Source: Vigna angularis (Eukaryota > Streptophyta > Magnoliopsida > Fabales > Fabaceae). From it: DNA of 64,000 bases. Numbering within the stretch: the stretch's first letter is position 1; the number at the start of each line of letters is the position of its first letter. Positions 9,598 through 20,980 of the stretch are shown here, in pieces. Where the stretch lies: contig NC_068973.1 in assembly GCF_016808095.1 (NCBI RefSeq), positions 13,698,501-13,762,500 on the forward strand. The letters run 5' to 3'. The notes beneath the pieces are model-generated. The model was not told the DNA's origin, made no database searches, and saw nothing but the letters and a program-made list of their open reading frames with translations. The position numbers were made by a program, and so were the translations under genes.

Positions 9598-10545
9598 TTG
9601 AATTGTTATGTTACCTTCGAATGTAGGCTTGAGCACCAAATTTGTCATTTGGACTCTTGGACAAATTTCAAAAACTCACTCTGATTCAGTTTTCAATAAA
9701 ACTTTCCATCCTTTTAATATTCTGCAGACTCTTCTCATAAGGCAGTTACGCAATACAAACATCTAATAATGTAATCCTAACTAATTAATTCAAATATTCA
9801 CACTAGAGAACTTTTTTATATAAACACTATTTATGATTCTAAAAATAAATAAACAAGGCTTAAGTACTATCTATTTAAATATAAATAAATAACGTTTTTT
9901 CTTTTTAAGAAAATATTATCTATATTTAATTTATATTTTTTTAATTAATAATTTAAAATAGACCAGTAAAATATGCTAATCTAAAAAAACATGTTAGAGA
10001 TATAATTAGATAACACATTTTTTAAAAAAAATTCTATTTATAATTTATTCTTATTATTAATTTATCACCTTATAATAGTTTTCTATTTCTTTGCTTGTTG
10101 AAAAATTTTCATTTCCCCTCACAAAACCCTGCCTACAGTGCAGAAAACTCAACATTTCTCTAAAAATATCAAAATTTATACACCCTTAAGACTCTGATGT
10201 CAGTCACTCTCATCTCTCACAATCACATATACCCAAACCCAAACCCTCTCACAGCTATGTCATGGTCGAGGAATTGCGTTGAAGAGATCACTGCAGTCAA
10301 GCCCTTATGCCAATGCATGGCCAGACTTTCGTGTTCTCTTGCATCGGTAGAAGCAATATGAATCTTTCACTCCCCCTAACTCCAATCTCACTCAAAATTT
10401 CTTCCTTCCTTTCATTCTTCACCAATCTTATCTTGGCTAACGAATCTAATCTTAGTCGAACTCCAGCTCTTGTGAACCATAGTATCTTGTTGTCGTGCCC
10501 AGGGACGCTTGCCTGGCAAAGCTCCTCTGTCGCGCTCCCCTGCAA
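9598..10545. other. AT-rich flank before the host-gene fragment cluster
   Basis: AT-rich to about 10080, then higher complexity. Coding-like CT-rich sequence from 10200 to 10545 (for example a segment reading MSWSRNCVEEITAVKPLCQ at 10261) may belong to the fragment cluster that follows, but I recognise no protein in it. Confidence 0.35.
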
Positions 10546-10650
10546 ATGCAAGAAGTCGCCGTTGTCAATTACCGATCTTTCATTGCTGCTACCAACGCCT
10601 TAATCGCCATGAAGTCGCCTCCATTGACAACCATCTCGAATCTCTCGTAC
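10546..10650 (+). pseudogene. COG8-like exon fragment
   Basis: Translation from 10546 gives MQEVAVVNYRSFIAATNALI, then AMK. After a small deletion the next frame gives VASIDNHLESLV. This matches the conserved N-terminal region of plant COG8 (Conserved Oligomeric Golgi complex subunit 8), which has a QMQEVAVGNYR... and SIDxHLESL signature as I remember the family. COG8 is a Golgi tethering subunit that helps retrograde vesicle docking. Only about 38 codons are present and the frame is broken, so this is a captured or degenerate fragment. Assignment is from memory of the motif. Confidence 0.65.
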
Positions 10651-11483
10651 CTTCTCTATGCTCCCGCTTTTCATTTCATCTTTTTCTTATAATTTTCTAG
10701 ATTTGCTTATGTTAAATTCAAGCTTTAACGAAGTGGGTTTACTTATTGTTGGAAATGTGATTGTGCTTCGTACACATACTTAGGAGCATTTCGTTGGGTT
10801 GGGATAAAATTAGGTGATTGGGTTCAACTGAGTGTAAAACGTGTTACTAGTTGAATTGGATAGGAAAACTTAAGGAAATGCGTAGAAGCGCTATTTGTGA
10901 TGGTGATGATACTTAAGTTAGGAAGTTTCAGATCAGATGAAGAGCTTGCATTGTTATTCTCACTTCTACAAAGAACGCGAATAATGTTTACTGATGTAAT
11001 AATGGTTCCATGGTCACTACATGAACCTATACAGAACAAATATTCAAAACCATACACATATTCTGTTATTTCTTGTCTAGGAATTGCCTAGGAATATGCT
11101 TTTGTTTTCATGGTACTACTATCTTCTTATTTCTTAAAATTATACAAAATGGTTGTTTTCATGTGTTATCATAGATAAGGAATCAGGACTTGATTTGACA
11201 ATATTGAATTTGAATCTCACTGCCTGTTCTCCAATCATCTCCTCTATCCTTATGTATGTAACTTGTGACTTTTATCGGAGTATGTTTAACTTTCTCCAAA
11301 CATATTAAATGTTCTCATGCTTCAGTTTTGCCTTCTGTACTTACTACATTTTTGTGACATTTTTACTTTGTCCTTGTGATCGATTCTTTAACTAATTGAA
11401 TAGCTTCAAAATCTGAGCGAGATATATGTAGACTGTAATTATATTTTGCTGTCTTAATTTTTCTTTTCTATGACTTTTATTAG
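10651..11483. other. Spacer between COG8-like and NSF fragments
   Basis: Mostly intron-like T-rich sequence. A coding-like stretch at 10897-11091 (contains DEELALLFSLLQRTRIMF) was not recognised. It may be another fragment or chance. Confidence 0.35.
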
Positions 11484-12856
11484 ATTGTAAATGGCCCTGA
11501 AGTTTTGAGCAAAGATCATGACGGATTGTAAATCAGCTTTTGACTAAGGTTAGTAAATTTTTTGAATACTTTTATTGATAGAAGAGATACTGTTTCTATA
11601 GTAGTCATATCAGAAATTCTAAGACAATATGCTTGGTTTACAGATAGATGGTGTGGAGTCACTCAAAAATGTTTTGCTTATTGGAATGACTAACAGAAAG
11701 GATATGCTTGATGAAGCTCTCTTACCCTTTGTTCACTTGAATGGATTTGGGAGAGACTGATTGAGTGGATTTAAAGATAAATTTTGTTGTTGTTTATTTG
11801 AGGGAATTTGGAGGTAAGTGAGAGTGAATTTGGAAGCAACGTTTGTGAGAATTAGTGTAAGATTTGATTGATGTGACAGATTAAAAAAATTTACTTCCAA
11901 ATTCACTCTCACTTACCTCCAAATTCACTCAAATAAACAACAAAAAAATTTATCTTCAAATCTTCTCAAATCCACTCAATCACTCTCCCCCAAATCCATT
12001 CAAGTGAACAAAGCCTTAAGGTCTTCATATCTTCTTCTCCTATTATGATCTTTGAATTTACTTCCTTAGAAAAATATAAATGTTGACAGTCAAAATTATA
12101 TATCATAGTTGTGATCCAACCACTCTGATTGCTTGTTATAGAATTTGAAGAGTTTACAGACGTATATATTTATATTATTTATGATATTAATTAGAAGAGG
12201 AATAATGTCCTAAATTAAGGGTAATATTGCTTTCTATACCCATGATTAATACAATCACTCAATTCTAAACTAACATTCTCCCTCAAGTTGAAGGATGTAT
12301 GTCATATGTACTAAAGTCAAACTAATACCTTGTAAGACATTCGATAAGTATAAAAGCTAACCAGTTGTTGGAGTTTACAAATTTAGTAATGAACTTGCCT
12401 TTTAAAAAAAATACTTTGACAAAATATAGTGAATCTCTTTGTGATTTGTCCTTTCATGAAAGATTGGATTAGAAGCAAGAAGTAAATGCTGTTCAGTTGT
12501 AACACATCATTTTCATTACCTTAATGTCTCACAACTTGAGCTGTTAAAGCTATTGCTTTAACCCCAAGTTCATTGGTTGCTGCTTCCTTGGCGTGATACT
12601 TTGCATTTGTATTGACCTAACAGTTCTGTTCTATTTCTGGCTACTGTGTCATTAATTACAAATACTACTACTTGCCTATTCATGTGCTCAATTCTAATGC
12701 TTAATCTTGACTCGTGTCATGTAGACCAGGGAGATTGGAACTCCAGGTTGAGATAAGCCTTCCTGATGAAAATGGTCGACTACAAATTCTTCAAATTCAC
12801 ACCAACAAAATGAAAGAGAATTCTTTTTTAGATCCAGATGTGAACCTAAGAGCTTG
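11484..12856 (+). pseudogene. NSF (vesicle-fusing ATPase) fragment with introns
   Basis: Three consecutive exon relics of the first AAA+ (D1) domain. Exon a, 11484-11548: IVNGPEVLSK, then after an internal deletion HD..IVNQLLTK, with AG before and GT after. Exon b, 11644-12020: [25 protein letters not shown], interrupted by a 291-bp MITE three bases before the donor. Exon c, 12725-12856: [32 protein letters not shown], ending at GT after a 2-nt deletion. The RPGR arginine finger and sensor-1 region (GMTNR) are visible; Walker A and B are missing. NSF disassembles SNARE complexes in the cytosol. Exons before and after are absent, so it is non-functional. Confidence 0.9.
11725..12015. mobile_element. 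Tourist-like MITE in the NSF exon, TSD TTA
   Basis: A 291-bp near-complete hairpin. The left end CCCTTTGTTCACTTGAATGG pairs with the right end CCATTCAAGTGAACAAAGCC. The inner arms also pair (GAGTGAATTTGGA with TCCAAATTCACTC). TTA flanks both sides (11722-11724 and 12016-12018), the usual PIF/Harbinger target duplication. No coding capacity. Removing it restores the exon end ...GCTCTCTTAAG|GT. Confidence 0.88.
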
Positions 12857-13648
12857 GTATGTGTTCTTTGATGCCTAGTCTTGTCTTACAGATGTATGAG
12901 TTTGCTTTTTGGATGAAATGAAAGTAATAAAAGCTTGCTTATTGTGCTTGTTTGCATTAGCACATATTCTATTCATTAAAGGATATTATTCATGCTTCAC
13001 CATAAACCCTTTTATTTGGTAGTTTTGTCGTATGAAACCTGAAGGGAAGTCTGGCAAATTAAAAACTATTTCACGTCTGTTTTAGTTCCAAGAAGTTTGT
13101 AAAGTTATTTGTTTGAATTGGTTTTGAAATCACCTAAACATGGACAAGCTGAATGCAGCACTAACACTGACCTACACATTATATTTAAGAATTGTGACAA
13201 CAATGTGAGGTCTACATTTACTTTTTGCATATTTAGTCGTTTGGCTAACATGGAGATGATCACTGTCTCAGTGTCTGTTCACAGAAATCAAAACTAGCTT
13301 GTCTAAAATTTGATTTTATACTAATTTTTACCAAATATAAAACTTAGTTTGAGATTTTTTTTTTAAAATTAAAAAATTAAGGAAGGCAGATTATTTTTTC
13401 AAGCATAAAGTGAAAGAGTGTGAACTGGCTAAACAGTTTTTTTGTTAAAATAAGTTTTTTAGTTAAATAATCAGGAGACAAGAATTGATTCTATAATGTT
13501 GAATCATTATTAATCTTAAAAATACTCTTGAAACAGCCTTTCTTGTTTCCTTTGTTATATTTGCTTTATTCTGTACACTTTCTGTTCCTACGCTTTCGAT
13601 TTTCTTCACAATTATCCTTGTTACTAACATTCATGGAATCTATTTCAG
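12857..13648. other. Intron-like spacer between NSF and HLB1-like fragments
   Basis: Begins at the NSF exon donor (GTATGT) and ends at an acceptor (TATTTCAG) that belongs to a different gene. The junction between the two source genes must lie somewhere here, inside non-coding sequence. I saw no repeat or terminal structure marking it. Confidence 0.5.
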
Positions 13649-14970
13649 GCACTCAATAATTGGGGACTTGCTCTTCAGGTATATTTAATTTTCCTGTGTA
13701 CCAGCATTTCACTACTTCATACAAACGGCAATTAAAAATAATAGTGTATTTGCATTCTTTCATTCTTCTAGCTGCATGTTTGTGTCTCTCCCATTCATAC
13801 ATATGTATATTGCAAGAAATGAAAATAAAATTTTACGAGAAGCTACATTAAATGCTTTTTAAAAGCACATTTTCATTTCTCCCTGAGACTTTGATCTTTT
13901 CACTTCATCTTAACCTTTCTTTATGCCAAATGCACTTTGCGCCCTGTTGAATAAATCTCGTGAATTGTGCAGTCATAAATATCTTTTCAAATATTATAAT
14001 TAATCACCTAACCTTAAAAGTGGTATAGTAGCTCTTCTGGCTCATTCAATGTTGTTATTAAGCATCCATGGGCACAGTTCAATCGTTAATCCATGTCAGA
14101 AAAATTCAACTTCTTTTAGTTTGGCTGTGGATGGACAATATTATCTCAAAAGCTTCTATAAATGAAAAAGAAAAGAATGGGATAAAATCTTCAAACCACT
14201 GCACCACATATGTACCTGTCCCTCTTTTTTTTTTTTAATCATAGCCAACTCCCTTCTCTTTTTCAGAATATATTTCCCTATGCCATGAGTTATTTTTGCA
14301 AAAAATGTACTTAATATTACTATAAAATTCATAATTTTCTTTATTGGAAAATCTCCGTTAATTTGTTTGTATTGTCTTTGCTTAAAAAATTGGTTTCCAA
14401 TTTAGGAACTTAGTGCCATAGTTCCAACCTGAGAAAAGCAAAAGATTGTGAGAACTGCAATCACCAAGGTAACAATTTTTTGGAGGGAATTAGATGGAAG
14501 TGACAAAAAATTGTTTTACATCAGCCATGTCCTCTGAATATAGCACATTTCCTTTATCTCTTTTGACTTTTCCATATTCTTTGATGCAGTTTCGTGCAGC
14601 CATATTATACTTTGTTGTCTTGTATTGACATGTATGTAATAGTATTAAGAGTTAATATTTAACTAGCTTAATGCCTTCACAGTATGGATTAGCATAGGAC
14701 ACTTTAAGAACTGGGGGATCAGTGAGTGCTCAAGAAGTTTCGCCAAATGAACTGTAGAGTCAGTCTACAATATATATTATTTCTGCTAATGCACTGAAAC
14801 CAAATTATTCAGTAAGAAGCAACTATTTATCCTTGGATCCTGTTAATTTTTTCCCTATTTTAATCATACAATCTGCTTATGTATTGTTTTTACTCATTAT
14901 TTTGGTGTATCTAACAGGTTTATGACAGTGCCTTGCGGTTGGTGCGCTCTATGGTGATAAATACCTGAGC
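13649..14970 (+). pseudogene. HLB1-like TPR protein fragment with introns
   Basis: Five small exon relics in order. 13649-13678: ALNNWGLALQ, bounded by AG and GT. 14406-14468: ELSAIVPT*EKQKIVRTAITK, with TGA at 14430 in place of an Arg codon. 14590-14640: FRAAI then degraded. About 14685-14812: YGLA, DTLRTGGSVSAQEVSPNEL, stop, SQS..IY, ALKPNYS. 14917-14970: VYDSALRLVRSM then diverged. This order matches my memory of plant HLB1, a tetratricopeptide-repeat protein of the trans-Golgi/early endosome that links trafficking to actin. Two nonsense changes and truncation on both sides make it a pseudogene. Gene identity is from memory; TPR-like character (NNWGLAL, helical repeats) supports it. Confidence 0.72.
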
Positions 14971-15944
14971 ATGTTGCCACTTGGTATTGTGTTCTAACGC
15001 GTTATCTAACACCGCCATTAGTTGCCTGATTAGTCATTGTCACAGTGGCTTCATGTTACTTTCTATTTATATATTTATAATTTAATTGCCTTTTTTCTCT
15101 TAATAATTAGAAAAGTACTTGATATGGTTTATTGACCAATCTCTTAACCATTCTTGTTGGCAAAATCTTTCTTTGTATAAATGATTCTGCTTTATAAAAT
15201 TTGCAATTACTTTCCGGTGTGATCTATTCTTTCACACGGCTTGGGAATGAGATTACTTAGATATGGAAGGATTGAACTCATGACGGCCACATACATGGCA
15301 GAAGTTGAGGTGTTCTCTCCAGGAAGCTGCAGAAAGCCGTGACTTTCATTAATGCAGAGATTGAAAATGAAGAAGTCATGGAAAATTTAGGTATAGCTGA
15401 AATTTGAACATTATATGAGGAAAATTTGATGGGAAAGTTTCTGTACGCTTATAAAAATAAATAGAATACAGATATATGTTAGATCAGTGGTAGGTATTTT
15501 CCAGATTTAGTTGTGTGGAGAGATGATTGCAATTGCAACACGCAATTGGGTGATACACATGCAGAATGTATAAGAAAAACTTTCTTGTGTTATGTTATTG
15601 CTGTTACTAAAAAAAATTGTTATAAGTGTGAGAGAATTTTATAGTTTTTGTTGTTATCAAAGATGAGTATGATATTGTTGAATTACTATACTTAAAGATT
15701 GTGGTCAGATTTAGTTTTTTATATATCCTTTTAATATTTTGATTATGGCATAATATTTTCATAATAATTTGATTATGACATAATATTTGATTAAGAGTTT
15801 TGATACGATAGATAACTAATTGAATACCAATTTCATAATTGTTGTTGCGAAATCTTTTTAAAGAATATGTTTTTAAAATAAATAAATTATTAAATAATTA
15901 ATAATTAAATAAATTATTAAAAAATTATTTATTCAATAAAGAGT
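14971..15944. other. Downstream part of the fragment cluster, unassigned coding-like patch
   Basis: At 15330-15405 one frame reads LQKAVTFINAEIENEEVMENLG, preceded at about 15250 by RYGRIELMTATYMAEVEV; both look like real protein but I cannot name the gene. The rest, from 15600, is AT-rich with short palindromic AATAATTAATT stretches leading into the CACTA end. Confidence 0.4.
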
Positions 15945-16303
15945 GTTCAAGTGTTGTCTATTAAAAAAATAAATAAATTATTTAAAAAAAGTGGATCAAT
16001 CGACAATGTTGGTTTATAAAGTGTTGTTTATTAAAAAATTAAATAAATTATTAAAACAAAATTAGACTAATAAACTGTGTTTATTTGAAAAATCGTTGTC
16101 TATTGAATCATTAATAGACAATACTTATTTGAAAAAAGCATTGTTTATTGTTGGTTGTAATATACCATGATTTTTCAAATAAGTGTTGTCTATTGACAGT
16201 CATCAATGGACAACACTTTTTTTAGAAGCCTTATCTAGTAATAGACAATGCTTAAATAAACAATGCCTAAAAAATGTTGTTTATTGATATTTTTGTGATA
16301 GTG
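15945..16303. mobile_element. Right end of a second CACTA element with subterminal repeats
   Basis: The stretch ends at 16303 with TTTTTGTGATAGTG, the complement of CACTATCACAAAAA, a CACTA terminus. About ten copies of TTGTCTATT or TTGTTTATT, in both orientations, fill the preceding 350 bp as subterminal repeats. Just outside, ATTGTATCCAATGTCACAC belongs to a reverse-strand copia reading frame (SQLC..GYN), so this is an insertion into that element. No matching left end was found in the window, and copia sequence does not resume upstream, so the left end is deleted, decayed or far away. Confidence 0.75.
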
Positions 16304-17896
16304 ATTGTATCCAATGTCACACACAATTGACTTATGCTCAACATATTATGTTTTAGGCCATCTACTAATAAAACATTATCAATAAAATGGGAGGTGTTTA
16401 TACATATCTTTTCAATACCTATTATTTTTCTTTGTTGATTTCCTTTGAATGTGACTGTTCCACCCTTCTTACTCCTGAGGTCTTGGAACATAGACCTTTG
16501 ACCCATCATATGTCGCGAGAATTCACCGTCAAGGTACCATGATTAGGGTCTCCTTGTGGTTATCAAGCAAATCTGCAAGAGAGGTGATTTTGTCCTTAGG
16601 TGCCCATATTGCTTTGGGTCTTGCTTTGTTATTCTTATTAATTATTCTTTCTTCAAGGGTTGGAGCATTGTTATAGATTTCCTTTTTAGGTTTAACAAAA
16701 TAGTCATTTTTGACTTTGAATGTACCATGAATGTTGTTGCCATTAAAACCTAAACCATGTTTGTTAACTGAATGCTTACATACTTTGACTAGAAGTCTTA
16801 AATGTTCATTTCCTTCAAGCGTTTTATTCAACACCTTATGAAGAATGTCATTTTCATGTTGGAAAAGCCAGGTTTTCTCTTTGTCTTCTCAAGGTTAGGA
16901 CACTCAGATTTGAAGTGGCCTAGTTTCTTGTATTCATAGCATATGAGAGGACTTTCCTTTCATTGATAATTTTTGGAAGTTGATATAGAGTGTTTCCTTT
17001 CAATTGTGTTCTCCTTTTCCTTCTCCATATTTAGTAGACCTTCTTGGAGATGAATGATAGTTTATCCTCTTCTCCTTCTTCCATAGAGTCTTTTTCACTA
17101 TTTGACTCTTATGAAGGTTCTTCTTTTAGGGCTTTTGTAGGAGGCCTTCTGGCAGACTTATGAGCTTTCAATACAATGTTCTTTTCTTTCTTTATGATTC
17201 CATCTTGTTGAAGCTTATGCTCGTGAACTTTTAGGATTCTAACAAGCAACTCTAAACTCATCCCATCAAGATTCTTTGTGGTTCTTAGAGCGATGACTTG
17301 TGGTCTCCCTTGTTTGGGAAGACCGTAAAGAATTTTTTCAATATTATCAAAATTGTCATAGGTCTTACCTAGCGATCTTAACTCATTTAAGATCTTTTGA
17401 AACCGGTTGAACATGGCTTGGATGTTTTCGTTGTCTAGCATGGTTAATAACTCATATTCTCAAGTTCACAAGCTCAACTTGTTTCTTTTGACTTCATTTG
17501 ACCCTTCACAAGCAACAACCAAGGTGTCTCATGTTTCTTTTGCTCCTTTGAATACATGTACTTTCCTGTATTCTTCTTTAGATAAAACACACATTAGCAA
17601 ATTTAGAGCTTTAGAGTTAAGAAGGTACCTATGTTTTTTCTCACCAGAACACAAGCTTTTTTGCAAGGGCTCTCCCTCATTATTAAGAGGTATATAGTTA
17701 CCATTCTCAACCACATCCCACATGTCGATGTGATAGTATTCAAAGAATGTAATCATTCTTTGTTTCCAATAGTCAAACTTTTCCCCTTTGAATAGAATAT
17801 ACCTTTTGACAACGCATCCTTCATTTTTCATTGCTCGTTAGGTCCATTTCCTCAAGTGATATTAGGAACTCACTCGTGAGGTAAGCTCTGATGCCA
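16304..17896 (-). pseudogene. Ty1/copia gag and start of protease/GAG-pre-integrase, decayed
   Basis: Read on the minus strand from 17831: FDYWKQRMITFF, IDMWDVVENG and LLNSKALN..LMC, the UBN2-type copia gag. Then LDGMSLELLVRILKVHE-like gag C-terminal sequence (17440-17109) and a segment ending in a protease-linked MMGQRSMFQDL, KKGGTVTFKGN and LKHNMLSISQL (16509-16320). Stops and frameshifts occur throughout. The frame is cut at 16303 by the CACTA end. A primer-binding site (GCTCTGATGCCA at 17885-17896, complement TGGCATCAGAGC, near the initiator tRNA-Met form TGGTATCAGAGC) lies just outside gag, with a long terminal repeat beyond. Confidence 0.8.
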
Positions 17897-17897
17897 A

Positions 17898-19555
17898 CGG
17901 AAAACACTGGAAAAATACTACATGGGTGAATAGTGTTTTTAAAAAGTTTTCACAAAGCAGCGTCTAATGACTTGTAAAGGAGATATATAAATGTAATATG
18001 TTTAAATGCTGATTTTAACAAGATAAGTGAATGGAAAATGTTTTAGATAATAAAGCAATAAGCTATAGATTTTATACTGGTCCACTCAACCTGAATTACG
18101 TTCAGTTCTCTCTTAAAAAACCTCTTAAAGGGTTCCACTAATCTTTTACAAGATTACACGAGTTTTACCTCTCCATGTTTACAACAAGTATTTTCACAAT
18201 TCCTGGTTTCCTAGTCAACACGACTAGTATGAGTTTAACCACTCCTAGTTTACAAGTACTCTAACCACTTATGGTTCCAAGTATTTTAACCACTTTTGAT
18301 TCCAAGTATTCTAATCACTTTTGATCTTCATCCTAGACAATACATCTAAACAAGTGTTTTAATTCTCTTCATAATTTACAACACAGAATGTCTTAAAAGT
18401 ACAAGTATAGATATAACTCTCATGGAGAGGATATAAGCAATATAAGGATTTATGTGATTTGCTAAAGTTTTTCTCTAAAAAGAAATATCCAATGTCAAAC
18501 AATGTGTGAGCACAAGAAGCTTGTTTTAACTTTCACAAGTTCACTATTGTATTCTTCTTGTTACTATCCTTCTTGTTATCATCATATTCTTTTCTTCAAG
18601 CTTTCATCTATATATAACTTCTCTTGAAATATGATCGTTAGATAAGGAATTGACTTTAGGAGAGCATATATCTTTTAGGTAGGAAGTCAAACTTTAGTCT
18701 TCTTTGTAGGGGTCAGAGCTTTATCATAGCCTTAGCGAAATTAAGCTTGTACGATGTGACAAAGCATAAGGATTCAAGGAAAACATTCCCATAACGTTCT
18801 TCTTCTTTCACAATGTCTTTTTCTTGGGTGCAATGATTCTGATAATATCTTTCTACTTTAGTGATCTCCACAAATGTCAAGAACAAAGTATATAAGCATC
18901 GAAACACTTTATCGTACATGCATTAAATGTTTTGAACGTTGATAAGTGTTAGATTGTATTGCATGTTTAAGTTATCTTATCATTTGTGATGTCATTCATA
19001 AATGCGTCATTTGATAAAACATGCAACATGTATAATCATCAAATGATATAAAACATTAAATGCTTCTTCAAAGGCTATAGAGTTTAACGGTCATTCATTA
19101 GACGATATATTCTTAAAACACTTTGCTTAATATAACTAGTAGAAATTTCTTTCAGCCTTAGTGTTATAAAAGAGATAGACTTTCTCGTTCATAAGATGTT
19201 AGCTCATTACTCATGCAGTCTATTGGATAATTCTAAAGAGAGATACTTTCTTTTCTTAAACGTTGTCTATAATTTTAGTTCATTAAATAGTTTGGTCTAG
19301 AAAACGTTATTCAAGCAACACAAAATATCCCTTTCTTTAGACACTATTTCTTTAACAGAGATCTTTTAATACATAACATTATTTCGTTTAATGTTTTTTT
19401 GTTGAATTTTAAAGCTTGAGTTGCTTAAACGGTTTATTCTCTAAATGATCTTGTCTTAGCCAATAATTTAAAATAAACCAAATTCTTTTTCTCTCTTCAT
19501 AAATTTTATTAACATTAAATCAACCTAAAAATACTGATAGTTGAAGATCACATCA
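17898..19555 (-). repeat. 5' LTR of the decayed copia element
   Basis: Lies directly next to the tRNA-Met-type primer site. Its inner end carries the AAAACACTGG...GGGTGAATAGTGTTT signature also seen, reversed, at 43850-43888. The outer boundary at 19555 is taken from the complement reading TGATGTGATCTTC, a plausible LTR start. Sequence at 18720-19460 resembles 27840-28720, another LTR copy of the family. No second LTR of this individual element was found. Confidence 0.6.
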
Positions 19556-20079
19556 ATTTTATCATAGACCTTAAGCAAAAACTTACTGTTTACATAAAAG
19601 ATAATGCTAATATTTAATTATCATGTTATATATGGTGGATGTTAAAACTAAAAGTTCTCCAAAATATATTTTTATTTATTTCATCAACTATAAGTGCTAT
19701 GATAGATTTTGTAGAATTACTATCATTTTAATTTAAGCTCTACCTTCATCCACATATTTAATAAATTATTTTATTAAATTTGACTTTTTCTTATAATATT
19801 CTATATTAAAGTTAGATTGAGATCTCATTAAAAGTTCTTTTGTTTAATTGTGTTCTTACCACAAAATATTAGAACTATAGTCACTTCTTAAACTATAGTC
19901 TTTTAGTGACGCTATAACTTGAAGAAAACTCATTCATATTCTCTTAGTTGTATTCTTATCTACACATTTAAAAAAAATAAAATAAAAGAAAAAATTTAAT
20001 AGGTTAGAAACATAATATTTAAAAGAAAAAATTGAAAATAAGTGTTAGTTTGAGATATTTATTTAAATTTTCCCTCTTT
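19556..20079. other. AT-rich spacer
   Basis: No gene, repeat or terminal structure recognised. Confidence 0.5.
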
Positions 20080-20980
20080 TGTTAGCAATTTATGTGATTT
20101 CTTCTTTAATGGTTCATGAGGATGAAGATGTGTTTTATCAAAAAGTTGAAAAAATTTGGACTATACTGATGTGTTTTATCAAAAAGTTACAAAAAAGTTT
20201 TACTCTTCTAGTATGAAAGGTGTAGATTGGGAGAACTTTATTTGGTTGGATGAGGGGTCACCAACTAAAACTTGGTTCTTTGAAAATTGTTTATGGTTGT
20301 TTACCTATTGATTTAGAGGTTAAAAAAAGTAGTAGTTTTATGTGTGGTAATAATGTTAAATTTTTCTCTCATTGTTCTATTGTTATATGGTTGTGAGAAT
20401 GGTTAAAGGAAGTTTTTTGAAATTTACAGTTTTCTTCTTTGGATTTGGTTGTTTAGTTTATCAAGTTTCATTATAGTCCTTTGTTTAAAGTAATTAAAAT
20501 GGTTGTCATTATTGTAGTTATTTGGATAATTTGGAGGATGAGAAACCATAGTATATTTCATGATCCAATTGCATTTTCTTCTATTTTTTAAATTAAGAAG
20601 TTAGTGCCTATGGTTAGGAATAAATCTAAGAGGCATATAAGTAATATTGTTTCTACTTTTTTGGTGCTGAAACTTTTCAATATTCAAAGTTTAGCTTAAT
20701 GTGCTGGTATTTTTAGAGGAAGTCAGTGAATATGTGGATAATTTTTAAACATTTTTAGGGATATGAACTTCTATTCATGTCAAGTTTATGAGGCTTATTT
20801 ATGATTTAGAGCATGCTTGAAGGGAGAGCTTTAGTTAGAAAGTGATTCTTTTTTAGACTGACATGATTTTTTTTAGATCGATAAATGGTTTCTCGGAATC
20901 TTAGAAAGAGATGACGTGTTTGCATTTTTGTACATATATGTAATTTAAGATTTCTCATGTTTTTTCGTAAAAAAAAAATT
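20080..20980 (+). mobile_element. LINE 3' fragment (zf-RVT/RNase H tail) with poly(A)
   Basis: Around 20500-20700 the plus strand reads VVIIVVIWIIWRMRNHSIFH, a pattern of the C-terminal region of plant L1-type LINEs, followed by KLVPMVRNKSKRHISNIVST and AGIFRGS (start of an RNase H-like domain). It is riddled with stops. It ends at 20967-20977 in an A-run after a TTTTTTCGT stretch, consistent with a 3' poly(A) tail. Only the last ~0.9 kb of the element is present, as is usual for 5'-truncated LINE insertions. Confidence 0.6.

Noticed and set aside
9797..9830. CACTAGAG and CACTATTT as possible left ends of the CACTA element ending at 16303
   Set aside because: Neither continues as CACTATCACAAAAA, neither is preceded by the required ATT, and no TTGTCTATT-type repeats follow.
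10297..10551. 84-codon minus-strand frame
   Set aside because: Opposite strand of the COG8-like region; no independent support.
9598..16303. Helitron ends around the host-gene fragment cluster
   Set aside because: No 5' TC with a conserved leader and no 3' hairpin plus CTRR could be identified; the vehicle is left open.
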